From: Streptomyces cinnabarinus
GTDB taxonomy: Bacteria; Actinomycetota; Actinomycetes; Streptomycetales; Streptomycetaceae
DNA length: 64,000 bases
Assembly (NCBI RefSeq): GCF_027270315.1
Contig: NZ_CP114413.1
Span: 8,990,001-9,054,000 of the forward strand
Direction of reading: 5' to 3'
This document shows, one piece after another, positions 1 through 8,501 of this stretch (position 1 is its first letter; every line of letters begins with the position of its first letter). Position numbers and translations under genes: made by a program. The notes beneath the pieces are model-generated. The model made no database searches, was not told the DNA's origin, and worked only from the letters and a program-made list of their open reading frames with translations.

Positions 1-323
1 ATGCAGGCCGTCACTACGCGGTCCTGTTCCACTACGCCTTGCCCGACGACGCCTGGGCTGTAGAGCTGAGCGAGGCTGTGCCCGCGTCGGCCGAGGGGGC
101 CGAGAACCCCAACGCCACGATGACTCACCTGCCCGGCGCTGCCTTTCTGGTAGCGCATGTCCCGGACGAGGACCCGAATCTGCAACCGACCGTTCGCCTC
201 TACGGTCCTGACGAACGCGTTGTCCCCTACGAGGTCATGCGCTGGTTCATGGAACAGGTGGCCGACCAGGTGGAACGTTGCCGCATCGCGTTCGAGCAGG
301 GGGAACCTGAAGCAGTGGAATGA
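1..323 (+). CDS. C-terminal part of an unrecognised protein (5' end outside window)
   Basis: The frame starting at base 3 is open from the window edge to a TGA at 321-323, giving about 106 residues; a TTG at 39 could in principle start it, but the codons before it read naturally as protein (RHYAVLFHYAL), so I treat it as cut by the edge. The visible part is acidic, with no membrane segment, signal or motif I recognise. It ends in a helical, charged stretch (MRWFMEQVADQVERCR). The next gene is convergent, about 100 bp away. No function proposed. Confidence 0.5.
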   Translation, partial: AGRHYAVLFHYALPDDAWAVELSEAVPASAEGAENPNATMTHLPGAAFLVAHVPDEDPNLQPTVRLYGPDERVVPYEVMRWFMEQVADQVERCRIAFEQGEPEAVE

Positions 324-424
324 TCACGCAGGCCGGCCGCCCGCCCTCGCCCCGATCGACCACCGCGGCTGGCACGCCGTGGAGTGCGGCATCAACCACG
401 GCCCCACCTTCTTCGAAACACGGC

Positions 425-838
425 CTACTGGTCGCGCTTGGGCCAGACCGGGCCCTGATCGGTCCAGATGACACCCTTGTTGCGGCAGAGGCAGAAGGGG
501 TGGCCGATGGGGTCGGTGTAGACGCGGAAGCCGTAGCCGTCAGGGCCGGAGCAGTCCCGCTGCAGGGTCGCGCCGAGTGCCAGGACGCGGCTCTGTTCGG
601 CCTCGATGTCGTCGACCTCGAAGTCGAGGTGGAACTGCTTGGGGTGCTCGCTGTCGGGCCACTGCGGGGCGCGGTAGTCCTCCACCGGGACGAAGGCCAG
701 TTCGATGTCGCCGAACTGGATACCGGCCCAGTTCTCGTTACTGCCCTCCTTGACCGGGAGCCCCACCACCTCGGAGTAGAAGGCTGCCAGCTTCATCGTG
801 TCCGGGCAGTCGATGATGAAGTCAGTTAGTCGTAGCAT
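425..838 (-). CDS. VOC (glyoxalase/bleomycin-resistance fold) protein
   Basis: A 137-residue protein with the paired beta-alpha-beta-beta-beta modules of the vicinal oxygen chelate superfamily. It opens with LTDFIIDCPDTMKLAAFYS, typical of the first module. Mid-protein HLDFEVDDIEAEQSRVLALG and the end DPIGHPFCLC are typical of the second. Family members are dioxygenases, isomerases, resistance proteins or small-molecule binders, and nothing here fixes the substrate. I chose the ATG at 836-838 because the fold begins there; the frame is open further upstream but that sequence is low-complexity and arginine-rich. The gene stands alone, with no obvious operon partner. Confidence 0.8.
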   Translation of the reverse strand: MLRLTDFIIDCPDTMKLAAFYSEVVGLPVKEGSNENWAGIQFGDIELAFVPVEDYRAPQWPDSEHPKQFHLDFEVDDIEAEQSRVLALGATLQRDCSGPDGYGFRVYTDPIGHPFCLCRNKGVIWTDQGPVWPKRDQ

Positions 839-1119
839 CCCGTGATCTTGCCACAAGTCAAATGAGCCGCTGTCGTGCTTGCGTCGGCCAGCGCGGTTTC
901 GATGTTGGCTGGACAGGCTCACGAAAGTGTCCATTTGGCGGACGCCGTGCATACGTGCGCCCCTGATGCCTCGCCCTGCAGGGCTTCGTGGCAGAGAACA
1001 GGGTTGTGGTGTGGGTAGGGAACCACCAACACCGAGAAGGTCCCCGGCGCAGGCACTCCGGCTTCCCAACCGGCCTGCTCCGAGGACCTGTTCCCAGGCG
1101 ATCCTGGAATGGAGAAACA

Positions 1120-1299
1120 ATGACTGCACTCCTCTGTGAGACGTACCCCGGCGGCTGCCCGCTACACGGCGCATCCCGGTGGCACACCGTCGTGGTGATC
1201 GTGGTGATCGCGGTCATCGTGTCGGCGTGCGCCGGGCTGAGCCCCGACTGGGTCGTGGCCTGCGCCGCGATCGTCGCTGCTGCGGGTTCAGGCAGGTAA
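1120..1299 (+). CDS. Small two-helix membrane protein
   Basis: A 59-codon gene with a GGAG ribosome site 5 nt before its ATG. After a short cysteine-containing N-terminus (MTALLCETYPGGCPLHG) come two hydrophobic stretches: a valine/isoleucine helix (roughly residues 23-37) and an alanine/valine helix (roughly 44-56). It lies 286 bp upstream of the EACC1/caspase locus on the same strand. Whether it belongs to that locus cannot be told. No family recognised; the ribosome site and the clean pair of helices are the only support that it is translated. Confidence 0.45.
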   Translation: MTALLCETYPGGCPLHGASRWHTVVVIVVIAVIVSACAGLSPDWVVACAAIVAAAGSGR

Positions 1300-1585
1300 T
1301 CGATGACGTCTCCGCTCGCTCGCCGGGCGGAGAAGCTCGTCCAAGCCGACGTCGAACGCCTCGCTGGGGGCGGTCCAGACCGCGCGAGTCCTTGTGGTGG
1401 GCGAAGGCGAGGGCCAACCACGCCTCCGTAGCGCCTGCGGTTCCGAAGGGCGATCGCAACCGCCCCCGCCAGCCTTAAATCTGCTCGCGCCGGACCGCTC
1501 ACGACAGCTTGGCCAACTGGGCGTCCACAACGCGACTACTGTGTGTTCTCAGTCGGGTGAGGGCGTACGCCGGGGGCGGTGGAGC

Positions 1586-1951
1586 ATGCAAATCCAGGTA
1601 CTGGCCGAGGGTGATGAGCGGGCGCTGACGGATCTTCGTTCCTGGCTGGGGCGTGATCCTGGTACGGCGGGGCTGCCGGTGGAGTCGGTGACCGGTGACG
1701 GGCCGACCATGGGGGTGCTCGAAGCGCTCGACGTGGTCCTCGGCAACGCCACCGGTATTGCGAACTTCGCCGTGGCGTATGCGACGTGGCGCACCACTCG
1801 GACGGCTCCGGCTGGAACGGCCGATGGGGCGAGGACGCTGGTGCACGGCGACAGCACCGTCGACATCGGCCACCTCTCGGCGGATGAACTCGCGGAGTTG
1901 CTGCGGAGCCTGAACAGTGACGGAGACGGTGCGGCCCCCGGGTCCTGCTGA
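1586..1951 (+). CDS. EACC1 (effector-associated constant component 1) domain protein
   Basis: A 121-residue protein. Its N-terminal strand and helix (MQIQVLAEGDERALTDLRSW) and the helix ending AYATWRTTRT match the EACC1 domain, described as the constant partner of caspase- or trypsin-like effectors in NTP-dependent bacterial conflict systems. The last A of its TGA is the first base of the downstream caspase gene's ATG (overlap TGATG), so the two are almost certainly translated as a unit. A second EACC1 protein is encoded at 14668-15084, and the AY-TWR-TRT segment is shared by both. The proposed role is an adaptor or sensor interface for the caspase; that is taken from the family and not shown by this sequence. 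Confidence 0.7.
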   Translation: MQIQVLAEGDERALTDLRSWLGRDPGTAGLPVESVTGDGPTMGVLEALDVVLGNATGIANFAVAYATWRTTRTAPAGTADGARTLVHGDSTVDIGHLSADELAELLRSLNSDGDGAAPGSC

Positions 1952-4797
1952 TGCGGGTCGAGCAGTCCGGGTCCCGCGCGGTGCTGTTCGGGGTCCACGC
2001 CTACGACCATCTGCCTGCCCTGGACGGCGTACGCCACAACGTGCCCGCCCTGCGCGACCTGTTGACCGCCCCGGAGGTGGGCGGGTTCGCCGGTGAGCAC
2101 TGCGTGGCGGTGCCCGCCAACAGCACTCCTACGGCTCTGCTGGACGCCGTACAGGACGCGGCGGTTCACGCGACGGGCCTGCTGCTGGTGTACTACGCGG
2201 GGCACGGGCACTTCGGCCGGGACGGGCGCGGCTTGTTACTGGCCACCCAGGCTTCCCGCCCGGACCGTCCGCACCACTCGGTCGCCTACGACGAAGTCCG
2301 AGCCATCATGGCCGACTCCACGGCCCAGCACCGCGTCGTGATCGTCGACTGCTGTTTCAGCGGGGGCGCCCTGCACATGAGCGGTCGGGAACACCGCGAA
2401 GGGGGCCCGGACTTCGAGATCGAAGGGGCCTGCGTACTGACGTCGTCGGCCGAGACCGAAAGGTCCCTGTGCCTGCCGGACGGCAGTGTCTTCACCCGGG
2501 AGTTGGTCCTGCTCCTGCGTGATGGGCTGACGGGGGAACTACCCGACGGCCGACGCGGCGAGCACCTCTCGGTGCTGACCATGGCCGAAGTCTACGAGGC
2601 CTTGTGTGAGCGGTTGAAGGGCAGGACCGTGGAAGGTCACCGGGTACCGGCACCGCGTATGAGCACCCGGGACAGCGGCCACCGCATCCCCCTCGCCACC
2701 AACACGGCACCGCAGACCGAGCCCCTGACGGCCCCCGTGGGAGCATCGCCCCCTGCCGCGCCCGTCACCGCCTATGCGGCCACCCGGTACTTCACCGGCC
2801 GTGAGAACGAGCTGACGGCGCTGGAGCAAGCCGTGGGGGATCCGGGCGCGGTGTGTGTCGTGCACGGCCGTGGTGGCCAGGGCAAGACCGAGCTGCTGCG
2901 GGCCGCAGCAGCCCGGCTGGCTCCCCTCTACCCCGGTGGCTGCATGGAGATCGACCTGCGCGGCTGGACCCCGGACAGTGAGCCCCGCAACCCGCACATG
3001 GTCATCGCCGAGCAACTGCACCATGCGGGCTACGGGCCCGAACGCATCCCCACGGACCTGACCGCACGCACCGAAGCCTGGCGCCTGTTCCTCAACCGGC
3101 ATCCTGTGCTCCTCCTGCTGGACAATGCCCGCGACGCCACCCAGCTGGCCCCCCTGATCCCGGCCGCCGGCTCCCCGAGCGCAGTGATGATCTCCAGCCG
3201 CTCCGAACTGCTCGACCTGAGCGCCCATGTACGGTGCGCACTGTCTCCGCTGCCGTCTGAGCACTGCGTCACCGTCTGGCACAAGATGGGCGTCCCTCCA
3301 GACACCGACGGCCTCCACCAGCTCGCGGACCGCATCAACGGCAGCGCCCTGGCCCTGGGCCCGGTCGGCACCCGGCTCCTGCGCGGAGCCACCCCCACCG
3401 CCATCCTCGCCACACTGGCAGGCCCTGACCGCTTCGCCGCCTTCCCCCGCCTCGACGCTGCCGAACGCACCGCTTTCCACAGCGCCTACAACGCCCTCGA
3501 CACCGACCTGCGCCACCTCATCCACCAGTGCGCCTGGCACCCCGGCCCCGACTTCGGCGCTGACTCCCTCGCCGCCATGGCCGGTCGCCCCCAAGACGAG
3601 GTGGAGGTCCGCCTCACCGAGATCGAGCAACTCCTGATCCGTAAGGCCAACCGCTACAGCCTCCACGACAGCAGCCTCAGCTACGCCCGCCAGACCGCTG
3701 CCGCCCACTGCGCCCCGGAGGAACAAGAAGCCAGCAGACAACGGCTGTACCACCACCTGCACACCGGGCTCCAACGAGCCCGGAACATCCTGGACACCGA
3801 CGCGCCCGACGAGGAGCAGAACGCGCGAAGCGCCCGCCGGTGGCTCAGTGAGCACACCCAGGAGGTCCAGGCCACCGCCCGCACCGCCAGTACGAGCGAT
3901 TGGCCGCAGACGGTCGCTTTCCTGGAAACCGTCTCCACGTCGTTGTACGTGGACGATCGCTACATCGAAGCCCAGGACATTCTCCACACCATCCTGCGCA
4001 TCACACCCGCCGATTCCATCGACCAAGCCAACGCCATCGATTGCCTCGGTGACGTCCACCACGTCCAGGGCCGGTACGACGAGGCCATCACCGCCTATGA
4101 AGACGCTTTGACCCGCTACCAAGCTCTCGGTAGCCCACTCGGTGAGGCCAACGCCATCAAAGGCCTTGGTGACGTCCACCATGCCCAGGGCCGGTACGAC
4201 GAAGCCGCCATCGCTTATCAGGACGCGCTGACCCGCTACCAGACCCTCGGCGACCGGCATGGCCAGGCCGGCGCCACCGAAGGCCTTGGTGACGTCCACC
4301 ATGCCCAGGGCCGGTACGGCGAAGCCGCCATCGCTTATCAGGACGCGCTGACCCGCTACCAAGCTCTCGGTAGCCCACTCGGTGAGGCCAACGCCACCAA
4401 ACGTCTCGGTGACGTTCACCGAGTCCAGGGCCGGTACGACGAGGCCACTACTGCTTATCAGGACGCGCTGGCCCGCTACCAGACCCTCGGCGACCGACTC
4501 GGTCAGGCCAACGCCACCAAGCGCCTCGGTGACGTCCATCAAAGCCAGGGCCGGTACGACGAGGCCATCACCGCCTATGAAGACGCTTTGACCCGCTACC
4601 AGGCCCTCGGCAGCCGACTCGGTCAGGCGAACGCCATCAAAGGCCTCGGTGACGTTCACCGAGTCCAGGGCCGGTACGACGATGCGGCCGACGCATTGCG
4701 CTCAGCCCGCGATCTCTACGCCGAGATTGACATCGTCGACGGGGTCACCCGCTGCCAGAAGGCCCTCGACGAGCTAGACGGCCCCGCAGCGCAGTAG
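1951..4797 (+). CDS. Caspase-like / NB-ARC-type ATPase / TPR protein (predicted conflict-system effector)
   Basis: A 948-residue protein in three parts. Residues 8-245 form a caspase-like C14 peptidase with the catalytic pair visible: His85 in YYAGHG and Cys135 in VDCCFSGG. Residues 280-600 form an NB-ARC/AP-ATPase-type STAND module, with P-loop GRGGQGKT (306-313), Walker B LLLLDNA (387-393) and a sensor-like ISSRSELL (414-421). Residues 690-930 are six tetratricopeptide units of exactly 40 residues, almost identical to each other. This effector-NTPase-repeat layout is that of NLR-like bacterial immunity proteins: the repeats sense, the NTPase oligomerises and the protease executes. Translation is coupled to the EACC1 gene by a 1-bp overlap. 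The protease targets are unknown. Repeat identity at the DNA level suggests recent expansion or recombination. Confidence 0.85.
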   Translation: MRVEQSGSRAVLFGVHAYDHLPALDGVRHNVPALRDLLTAPEVGGFAGEHCVAVPANSTPTALLDAVQDAAVHATGLLLVYYAGHGHFGRDGRGLLLATQASRPDRPHHSVAYDEVRAIMADSTAQHRVVIVDCCFSGGALHMSGREHREGGPDFEIEGACVLTSSAETERSLCLPDGSVFTRELVLLLRDGLTGELPDGRRGEHLSVLTMAEVYEALCERLKGRTVEGHRVPAPRMSTRDSGHRIPLATNTAPQTEPLTAPVGASPPAAPVTAYAATRYFTGRENELTALEQAVGDPGAVCVVHGRGGQGKTELLRAAAARLAPLYPGGCMEIDLRGWTPDSEPRNPHMVIAEQLHHAGYGPERIPTDLTARTEAWRLFLNRHPVLLLLDNARDATQLAPLIPAAGSPSAVMISSRSELLDLSAHVRCALSPLPSEHCVTVWHKMGVPPDTDGLHQLADRINGSALALGPVGTRLLRGATPTAILATLAGPDRFAAFPRLDAAERTAFHSAYNALDTDLRHLIHQCAWHPGPDFGADSLAAMAGRPQDEVEVRLTEIEQLLIRKANRYSLHDSSLSYARQTAAAHCAPEEQEASRQRLYHHLHTGLQRARNILDTDAPDEEQNARSARRWLSEHTQEVQATARTASTSDWPQTVAFLETVSTSLYVDDRYIEAQDILHTILRITPADSIDQANAIDCLGDVHHVQGRYDEAITAYEDALTRYQALGSPLGEANAIKGLGDVHHAQGRYDEAAIAYQDALTRYQTLGDRHGQAGATEGLGDVHHAQGRYGEAAIAYQDALTRYQALGSPLGEANATKRLGDVHRVQGRYDEATTAYQDALARYQTLGDRLGQANATKRLGDVHQSQGRYDEAITAYEDALTRYQALGSRLGQANAIKGLGDVHRVQGRYDDAADALRSARDLYAEIDIVDGVTRCQKALDELDGPAAQ
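4021..4740 (+). repeat. Six tandem 120-bp TPR-encoding repeats
   Basis: The period is exactly 120 bp (40 codons), with units starting at 4021, 4141, 4261, 4381, 4501 and 4621. Units 2 and 3 share about 70 bp with a single mismatch around 4162-4232 and 4282-4352. Units 1 and 5 share the stretch that encodes YDEAITAYEDALTRYQ base for base. Differences cluster in the turn between units (SPLGEAN, DRHGQAG, DRLGQAN). Such low third-position divergence in a GC-rich gene points to recent duplication or gene conversion. Confidence 0.95.
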
Positions 4798-5055
4798 GTC
4801 GTATGACGAACCGTCACCTCTCTTGCCACATCAGGCAGCTTCGCCCTGTTCACCACCTGACGGAGTCACTCGCCGGCGGCATGCTTGTTCCGCCAGGTGA
4901 TGCAGCGGCGGATCAGGTTGTGGCTGCCCCTGTGGCGCCGGCCTTGACCGGGTTTCCACCCGGTCGGCGGTGCGGCGCTCGCCGGTGGGGGTGGCGGGTT
5001 CTAGGCTCGAAGAAGGACGGCCATCGGCACCGTAGGGACCAGGGAGGCAAGTGGC

Positions 5056-5898
5056 ATGTCGGAGACGGCGGATGCGCGTGAGGCGGATCGTGCGCTCAAG
5101 GCGAAGCATCGGACGATGTGGGCGCTCGGTGATTACCCGGCGGTGGCCAGGCAGGTCGTGGCGGCGCTCGGGCCGGCGTTGGTGGAGGCCTGTGCGGTCA
5201 AGGACGGCGACCAGGTCCTGGACATCGCCGCCGGGTCCGGGAACGCCTCGATCCCGGCCGCGCTGGCGGGCGGGGATGTGGTCGCCTCCGACCTCACGCC
5301 CGAGCTGCTGGCCGTGGGCCGTCAGGAGGCCGAGGCCCGCGGCGCCACGCTGAGCTGGCAGGAGGCGGACGCCGAGGCGCTCCCGTTCGAGGACGGCACC
5401 TTCGACACGGTGATGTCCTGCGTCGGGGTCATGTTCGCTCCGCACCACCAGGCCGCCGCCGACGAGCTGGTGCGGGTCTGCCGGCCCGGTGGCACCATCG
5501 GGTTGCTCAGCTGGACCCCCGAGGGGTTCATCGGGCAGATGTTCGCCACTATGAAGCCGTACGCCCCACCGCCTCCTCCCGGGGCGCAGCCGCCGCCGCT
5601 GTGGGGGAAGGAGGAGCACGTGCGCGCGCTGCTCGGCGACCGTGTCACCGATGTCGAGGTGCGCCGCCGGACGATCCGTGTGGACATGTTCCGGGAGCCG
5701 GAGGAGTTCCGCGACTTCTTCAAGGCCGCCTACGGGCCGACCATCGCGATCTACCGAAATCTGGCCGACGACCCCGAGCGGACGGCCGCCCTGGACGCCG
5801 CCCTCACCGACCTGGCGGGCAGCGCGCTGAAGGATGGGGGCATGGAGTGGGAGTACCTGCTGCTCACCGCCCGCAGGGGTGGAGCGGACGCCGGGTGA
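5056..5898 (+). CDS. Class I SAM-dependent methyltransferase (UbiE/Methyltransf_11 type)
   Basis: A 280-residue protein with an AGGGAGG ribosome site 8 nt before its ATG. Motif I is VLDIAAGSGNASIPAA (residues ~54-69), followed by the acidic end of strand 2 (VVASDLTPELLAV), motif II EADAEALPFEDGTFDTV and motif III LVRVCRPGGTIGLLSW. After the Rossmann core there is a proline run (YAPPPPPGAQPPP) and a helical C-terminal part. Related proteins methylate small molecules, but the substrate is not readable here. It is a single gene with no obvious operon partner, following the caspase locus by 258 bp. Confidence 0.8.
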   Translation: MSETADAREADRALKAKHRTMWALGDYPAVARQVVAALGPALVEACAVKDGDQVLDIAAGSGNASIPAALAGGDVVASDLTPELLAVGRQEAEARGATLSWQEADAEALPFEDGTFDTVMSCVGVMFAPHHQAAADELVRVCRPGGTIGLLSWTPEGFIGQMFATMKPYAPPPPPGAQPPPLWGKEEHVRALLGDRVTDVEVRRRTIRVDMFREPEEFRDFFKAAYGPTIAIYRNLADDPERTAALDAALTDLAGSALKDGGMEWEYLLLTARRGGADAG

Positions 5899-6217
5899 CT
5901 CGGCGGGAACGGACGGGTCCGGCCGGTCGAGCCGCACAGCAAGGGAGGGGACCATCAGGCGCCCAAGGACCGCCGCGCTGAATGCTGTTCGGCCAAGCGC
6001 CGACGCCTGGACAGCAGCGGGCCCTCTGAGGCGCGCTCCCGGAGGTGATCTAGCAGGGCCCTTGGTCCTGACCCATGCCGTCCCCCGCTGAACAAGCCCG
6101 TTGCGTGCTGCTGGCCTGCCGGTAGCGGTGCTGGTGTCAGTGAGGCGTGTCGGCAGCCGTTTGCCGGATCGGCAACAGCATTGGCGTAGCGGGGCCTCGG
6201 TCGGTGACGGTGGGTCC
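5899..6217 (+). other. Intergenic region, no gene seen
   Basis: The 319 bp lie between two methyltransferase genes. No frame reads as a protein. It contains a separated inverted repeat, GGGCCCT at 6019-6025 and AGGGCCC at 6055-6061, that may simply be a GC-rich coincidence. The start of the next gene (GTG 6218) is weakly supported, so part of this stretch could be its 5' end. Confidence 0.4.
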
Positions 6218-6898
6218 GTGACCGAGAACATTGGAGCCGGATCGCCCGCGTCAGACACCCCTTCGCCCGGGGACGGATACGTCGGCGATCCTTCGGTGCG
6301 CGCGGAATGGGACAGTCGGTACACCGAGCGCCAACAGTTGTGGAGCGGCCAACCCAATGGCGCACTCGTCGCCGAGGTCGCCGGGCTCACGCCTGGGCGT
6401 GTCCTCGACGTCGGCTGCGGTGAGGGCGCGGACGCGGTCTGGCTCGCGCGCGGCGGCTGGGACGTGACCGCGCTGGAGGTCTCGGGCGTGGCGCTGGAGC
6501 GGGCTGCCGGGCACGCACGGGACGCCGGTGTCGCCGTTCGCTGGGTACATGCCGCGCTCACCGAAGCCGCGCTCCCGCCCGCCTCCTTCGACCTGGTCTC
6601 CGCCCAGTACCCGGCCCTGCTGCGCACCCCCGACGCCGCGGCCGAGCGGTCGCTGCTCGCGGCCGTCGCGCCGGGCGGCGTGCTGCTGCTCGTGCACCAC
6701 GCGGGGATGGACACGCATCAGGCGCACGACAGCGGCTTCGACCCGGCGGACTATGTTTGGCCCTCGATGGTCGCCGAGTTGCTCGACGGTGACTGGGTGA
6801 CCGAGGTGAATGAGCAACGGCCGCGCGTGGCACCCGAGGGCGGGGCCGGCGCGCACCACACGGACGACCTCGTGCTCCGCGTGCGCCGACTCCGCTGA
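6218..6898 (+). CDS. Class I SAM-dependent methyltransferase
   Basis: A 226-residue protein. Motif I is VLDVGCGEGADAVWLA, followed by strand 2 (VTALEVSGVALERA), a short helical region and the post-core VAPGGVLLLVHHAG. WSGQPNGALVAEVAGLTPG upstream of motif I resembles the tellurite-resistance TehB / thiopurine methyltransferase-like group, which act on small thiols or metalloids; this is only a resemblance. The start is chosen as GTG 6218 because the frame upstream is arginine-rich and not protein-like. Convergent with the monooxygenase gene. Confidence 0.75.
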   Translation: MTENIGAGSPASDTPSPGDGYVGDPSVRAEWDSRYTERQQLWSGQPNGALVAEVAGLTPGRVLDVGCGEGADAVWLARGGWDVTALEVSGVALERAAGHARDAGVAVRWVHAALTEAALPPASFDLVSAQYPALLRTPDAAAERSLLAAVAPGGVLLLVHHAGMDTHQAHDSGFDPADYVWPSMVAELLDGDWVTEVNEQRPRVAPEGGAGAHHTDDLVLRVRRLR

Positions 6899-7019
6899 CA
6901 AGCATCGGCTCCCGGCAGGCGAGCCGAGGCGAAGACTGCTTCGACGACGTCAGGCGTACGTCGAGGCCATGGCGCCGACGACGCGATGTCGGCGTCGCGC
7001 CTGTCGATGGCGGGGCATG

Positions 7020-8501
7020 TCATGCGCTCAGGCCCTGCCGGTGAGTGGGGTGGACGACGTTGTAGTCGCGGGGGTCGAAGCGTGCCACCTGGGTGCGGAG
7101 CCGGGTGGTGGACCAGGGCCAGCTGAAGCTGTTGCGGCCGTTGGCGTCGAGGTAGTAGCTGCGGCATCCGCCGGTGTTGTAGACGGTGCCCGCGAGGGCG
7201 GCCTGCAGTTCGGTGTTGTAGGCGGTCTGCGCTTCGCGGCGTACCTCGACCGAAGCCCACCCCTGGGCGCGTGTTGAGCGGATCGCGCCGACGACGAGAT
7301 CGAGCTGGGCTTCGAGGATGGTGAACGCGGAGCTGTGTCCGGTGCCCAGGCCGGGACCGAGGAGCAGAAACGCGTTGGGGAACCCGGCGGTGACGGTGCC
7401 CAGGTACGCCTCGGGTGAGCCCTGCCAGTGGTCGGCGAGCGAGCGCCCGGCACCGTCGTGGATGAGGTTCGACAGGGGCATGTCGAGGATGCGGAAGCCC
7501 GTGCCGAGGATGATCGCGTCCACTTCCGCGCTGCTGCCGTCGGCGCCGAGCACGGTGCTGCCGTCGACTGCGCGGACGGCGCAGGCGTGCAGGTCCACAT
7601 TCGGGCGGGTCAGGGCCGGGTAGTAGTGGTTGGAGAACAGGATGCGCTTGCAGCCGATGGTGTAGTCGGGGGTCAGCTTGCGGCGCAGTTCACGGTCGCG
7701 GACGGTGGCGCGCAGGTGTGCGCGTGCCACCGCCTGTACGCCGCGCAGCAGTGACGGCCTGCGGAATCCGCGGCCCAGCGTCTCCATGGCCCGGTACTCC
7801 ACCGCGGCCAGCGCGGCCCGGGCGCCGGGCACGTGCCGCATCACCCACCGCTCGGCCTTCGGTATGCGGTGGTCCGGCTTGGGCAGCACCCACTGGGCGG
7901 TGCGCTGGAACAGGTGCAGCCGGTCGGTCCGGGTGGCGATCGCCGGGACGAACTGCACGGCCGATGCCCCGGTTCCGAGCACCGCGACCTGCTTTCCGCG
8001 CAGGTCGTAGTCGTGGTTCCAGCGCGCGGAGTGGAAGACCTCACCGGGAAACTCCGAGAGGCCCGGGACATCGGGGATGAGCGGCTCGTTCCACGGCCCG
8101 GCACCGGCGATCAGGAACCGGGCGGTGAACTCGCCGGCGGTGGTACGGATCCGCCACCGCGCCGCGTCGGGCTGCCAGTGCGCCTCGGTCATACGCACGC
8201 CGAACCGGGTGTGCTCGCACAGCCGGTGCCGGTCGGCGACCCCCTTCACGTAGGCGAGGATCTCCGGCTGATGCGCGTACACCCTCGTCCAGTCCGGGTT
8301 CGGCGCGAACGAGTAACTGTAGAGCCGGGACGGCACATCGCACTGGCAGCCCGGGTAGGTGTTGGCCCGCCAGGTGCCGCCGAAGTCGTCGGCGGCCTCG
8401 ATGATCAGGAAGTCCCGGATCCGGGCCTCGCGCAACCTGACTCCCGCGCCGACCCCGGAGATGCCGGCGCCGATGACGATGACCTCGAAATGGGCGCTCA
8501 T
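7020..8501 (-). CDS. Flavin-binding monooxygenase (Baeyer-Villiger type)
   Basis: A 493-residue enzyme with an FAD Rossmann motif at the N-terminus (VIVIGAGISGVGAG), the Baeyer-Villiger fingerprint FPGEVFHSARW, and a second NADPH Rossmann motif (VAVLGTGASAVQ). These enzymes use NADPH and O2 to insert oxygen next to ketones or to hydroxylate. The end of the upstream patatin gene overlaps its ATG by four bases (ATGA), and AGGAG precedes the start, so the two are coupled. A TetR gene divergent from the pair probably controls it. The substrate is unknown; a lipid or terpenoid ketone whose ester product is cleaved by the patatin-like partner would be one reading. Confidence 0.9.
   Translation of the reverse strand: MSAHFEVIVIGAGISGVGAGVRLREARIRDFLIIEAADDFGGTWRANTYPGCQCDVPSRLYSYSFAPNPDWTRVYAHQPEILAYVKGVADRHRLCEHTRFGVRMTEAHWQPDAARWRIRTTAGEFTARFLIAGAGPWNEPLIPDVPGLSEFPGEVFHSARWNHDYDLRGKQVAVLGTGASAVQFVPAIATRTDRLHLFQRTAQWVLPKPDHRIPKAERWVMRHVPGARAALAAVEYRAMETLGRGFRRPSLLRGVQAVARAHLRATVRDRELRRKLTPDYTIGCKRILFSNHYYPALTRPNVDLHACAVRAVDGSTVLGADGSSAEVDAIILGTGFRILDMPLSNLIHDGAGRSLADHWQGSPEAYLGTVTAGFPNAFLLLGPGLGTGHSSAFTILEAQLDLVVGAIRSTRAQGWASVEVRREAQTAYNTELQAALAGTVYNTGGCRSYYLDANGRNSFSWPWSTTRLRTQVARFDPRDYNVVHPTHRQGLSA

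Noticed and set aside
2539..4659. A 706-codon open frame antisense to the caspase/NTPase gene
   Set aside because: It repeats with the TPR units and lacks domain features; it is a GC-bias shadow of the real gene.
4021..4740. Regular repeats as a CRISPR array
   Set aside because: Units are contiguous, 120 bp, and encode TPRs in frame; there are no spacers.
6019..6061. GGGCCCT/AGGGCCC inverted repeat as a terminator
   Set aside because: The loop of 29 nt is too long and the site is over 120 bp past the stop codon.
4831..6714. A 627-codon open frame antisense to the methyltransferases
   Set aside because: Composition is Ser/Pro/Arg-rich; the plus-strand genes show clear SAM motifs.
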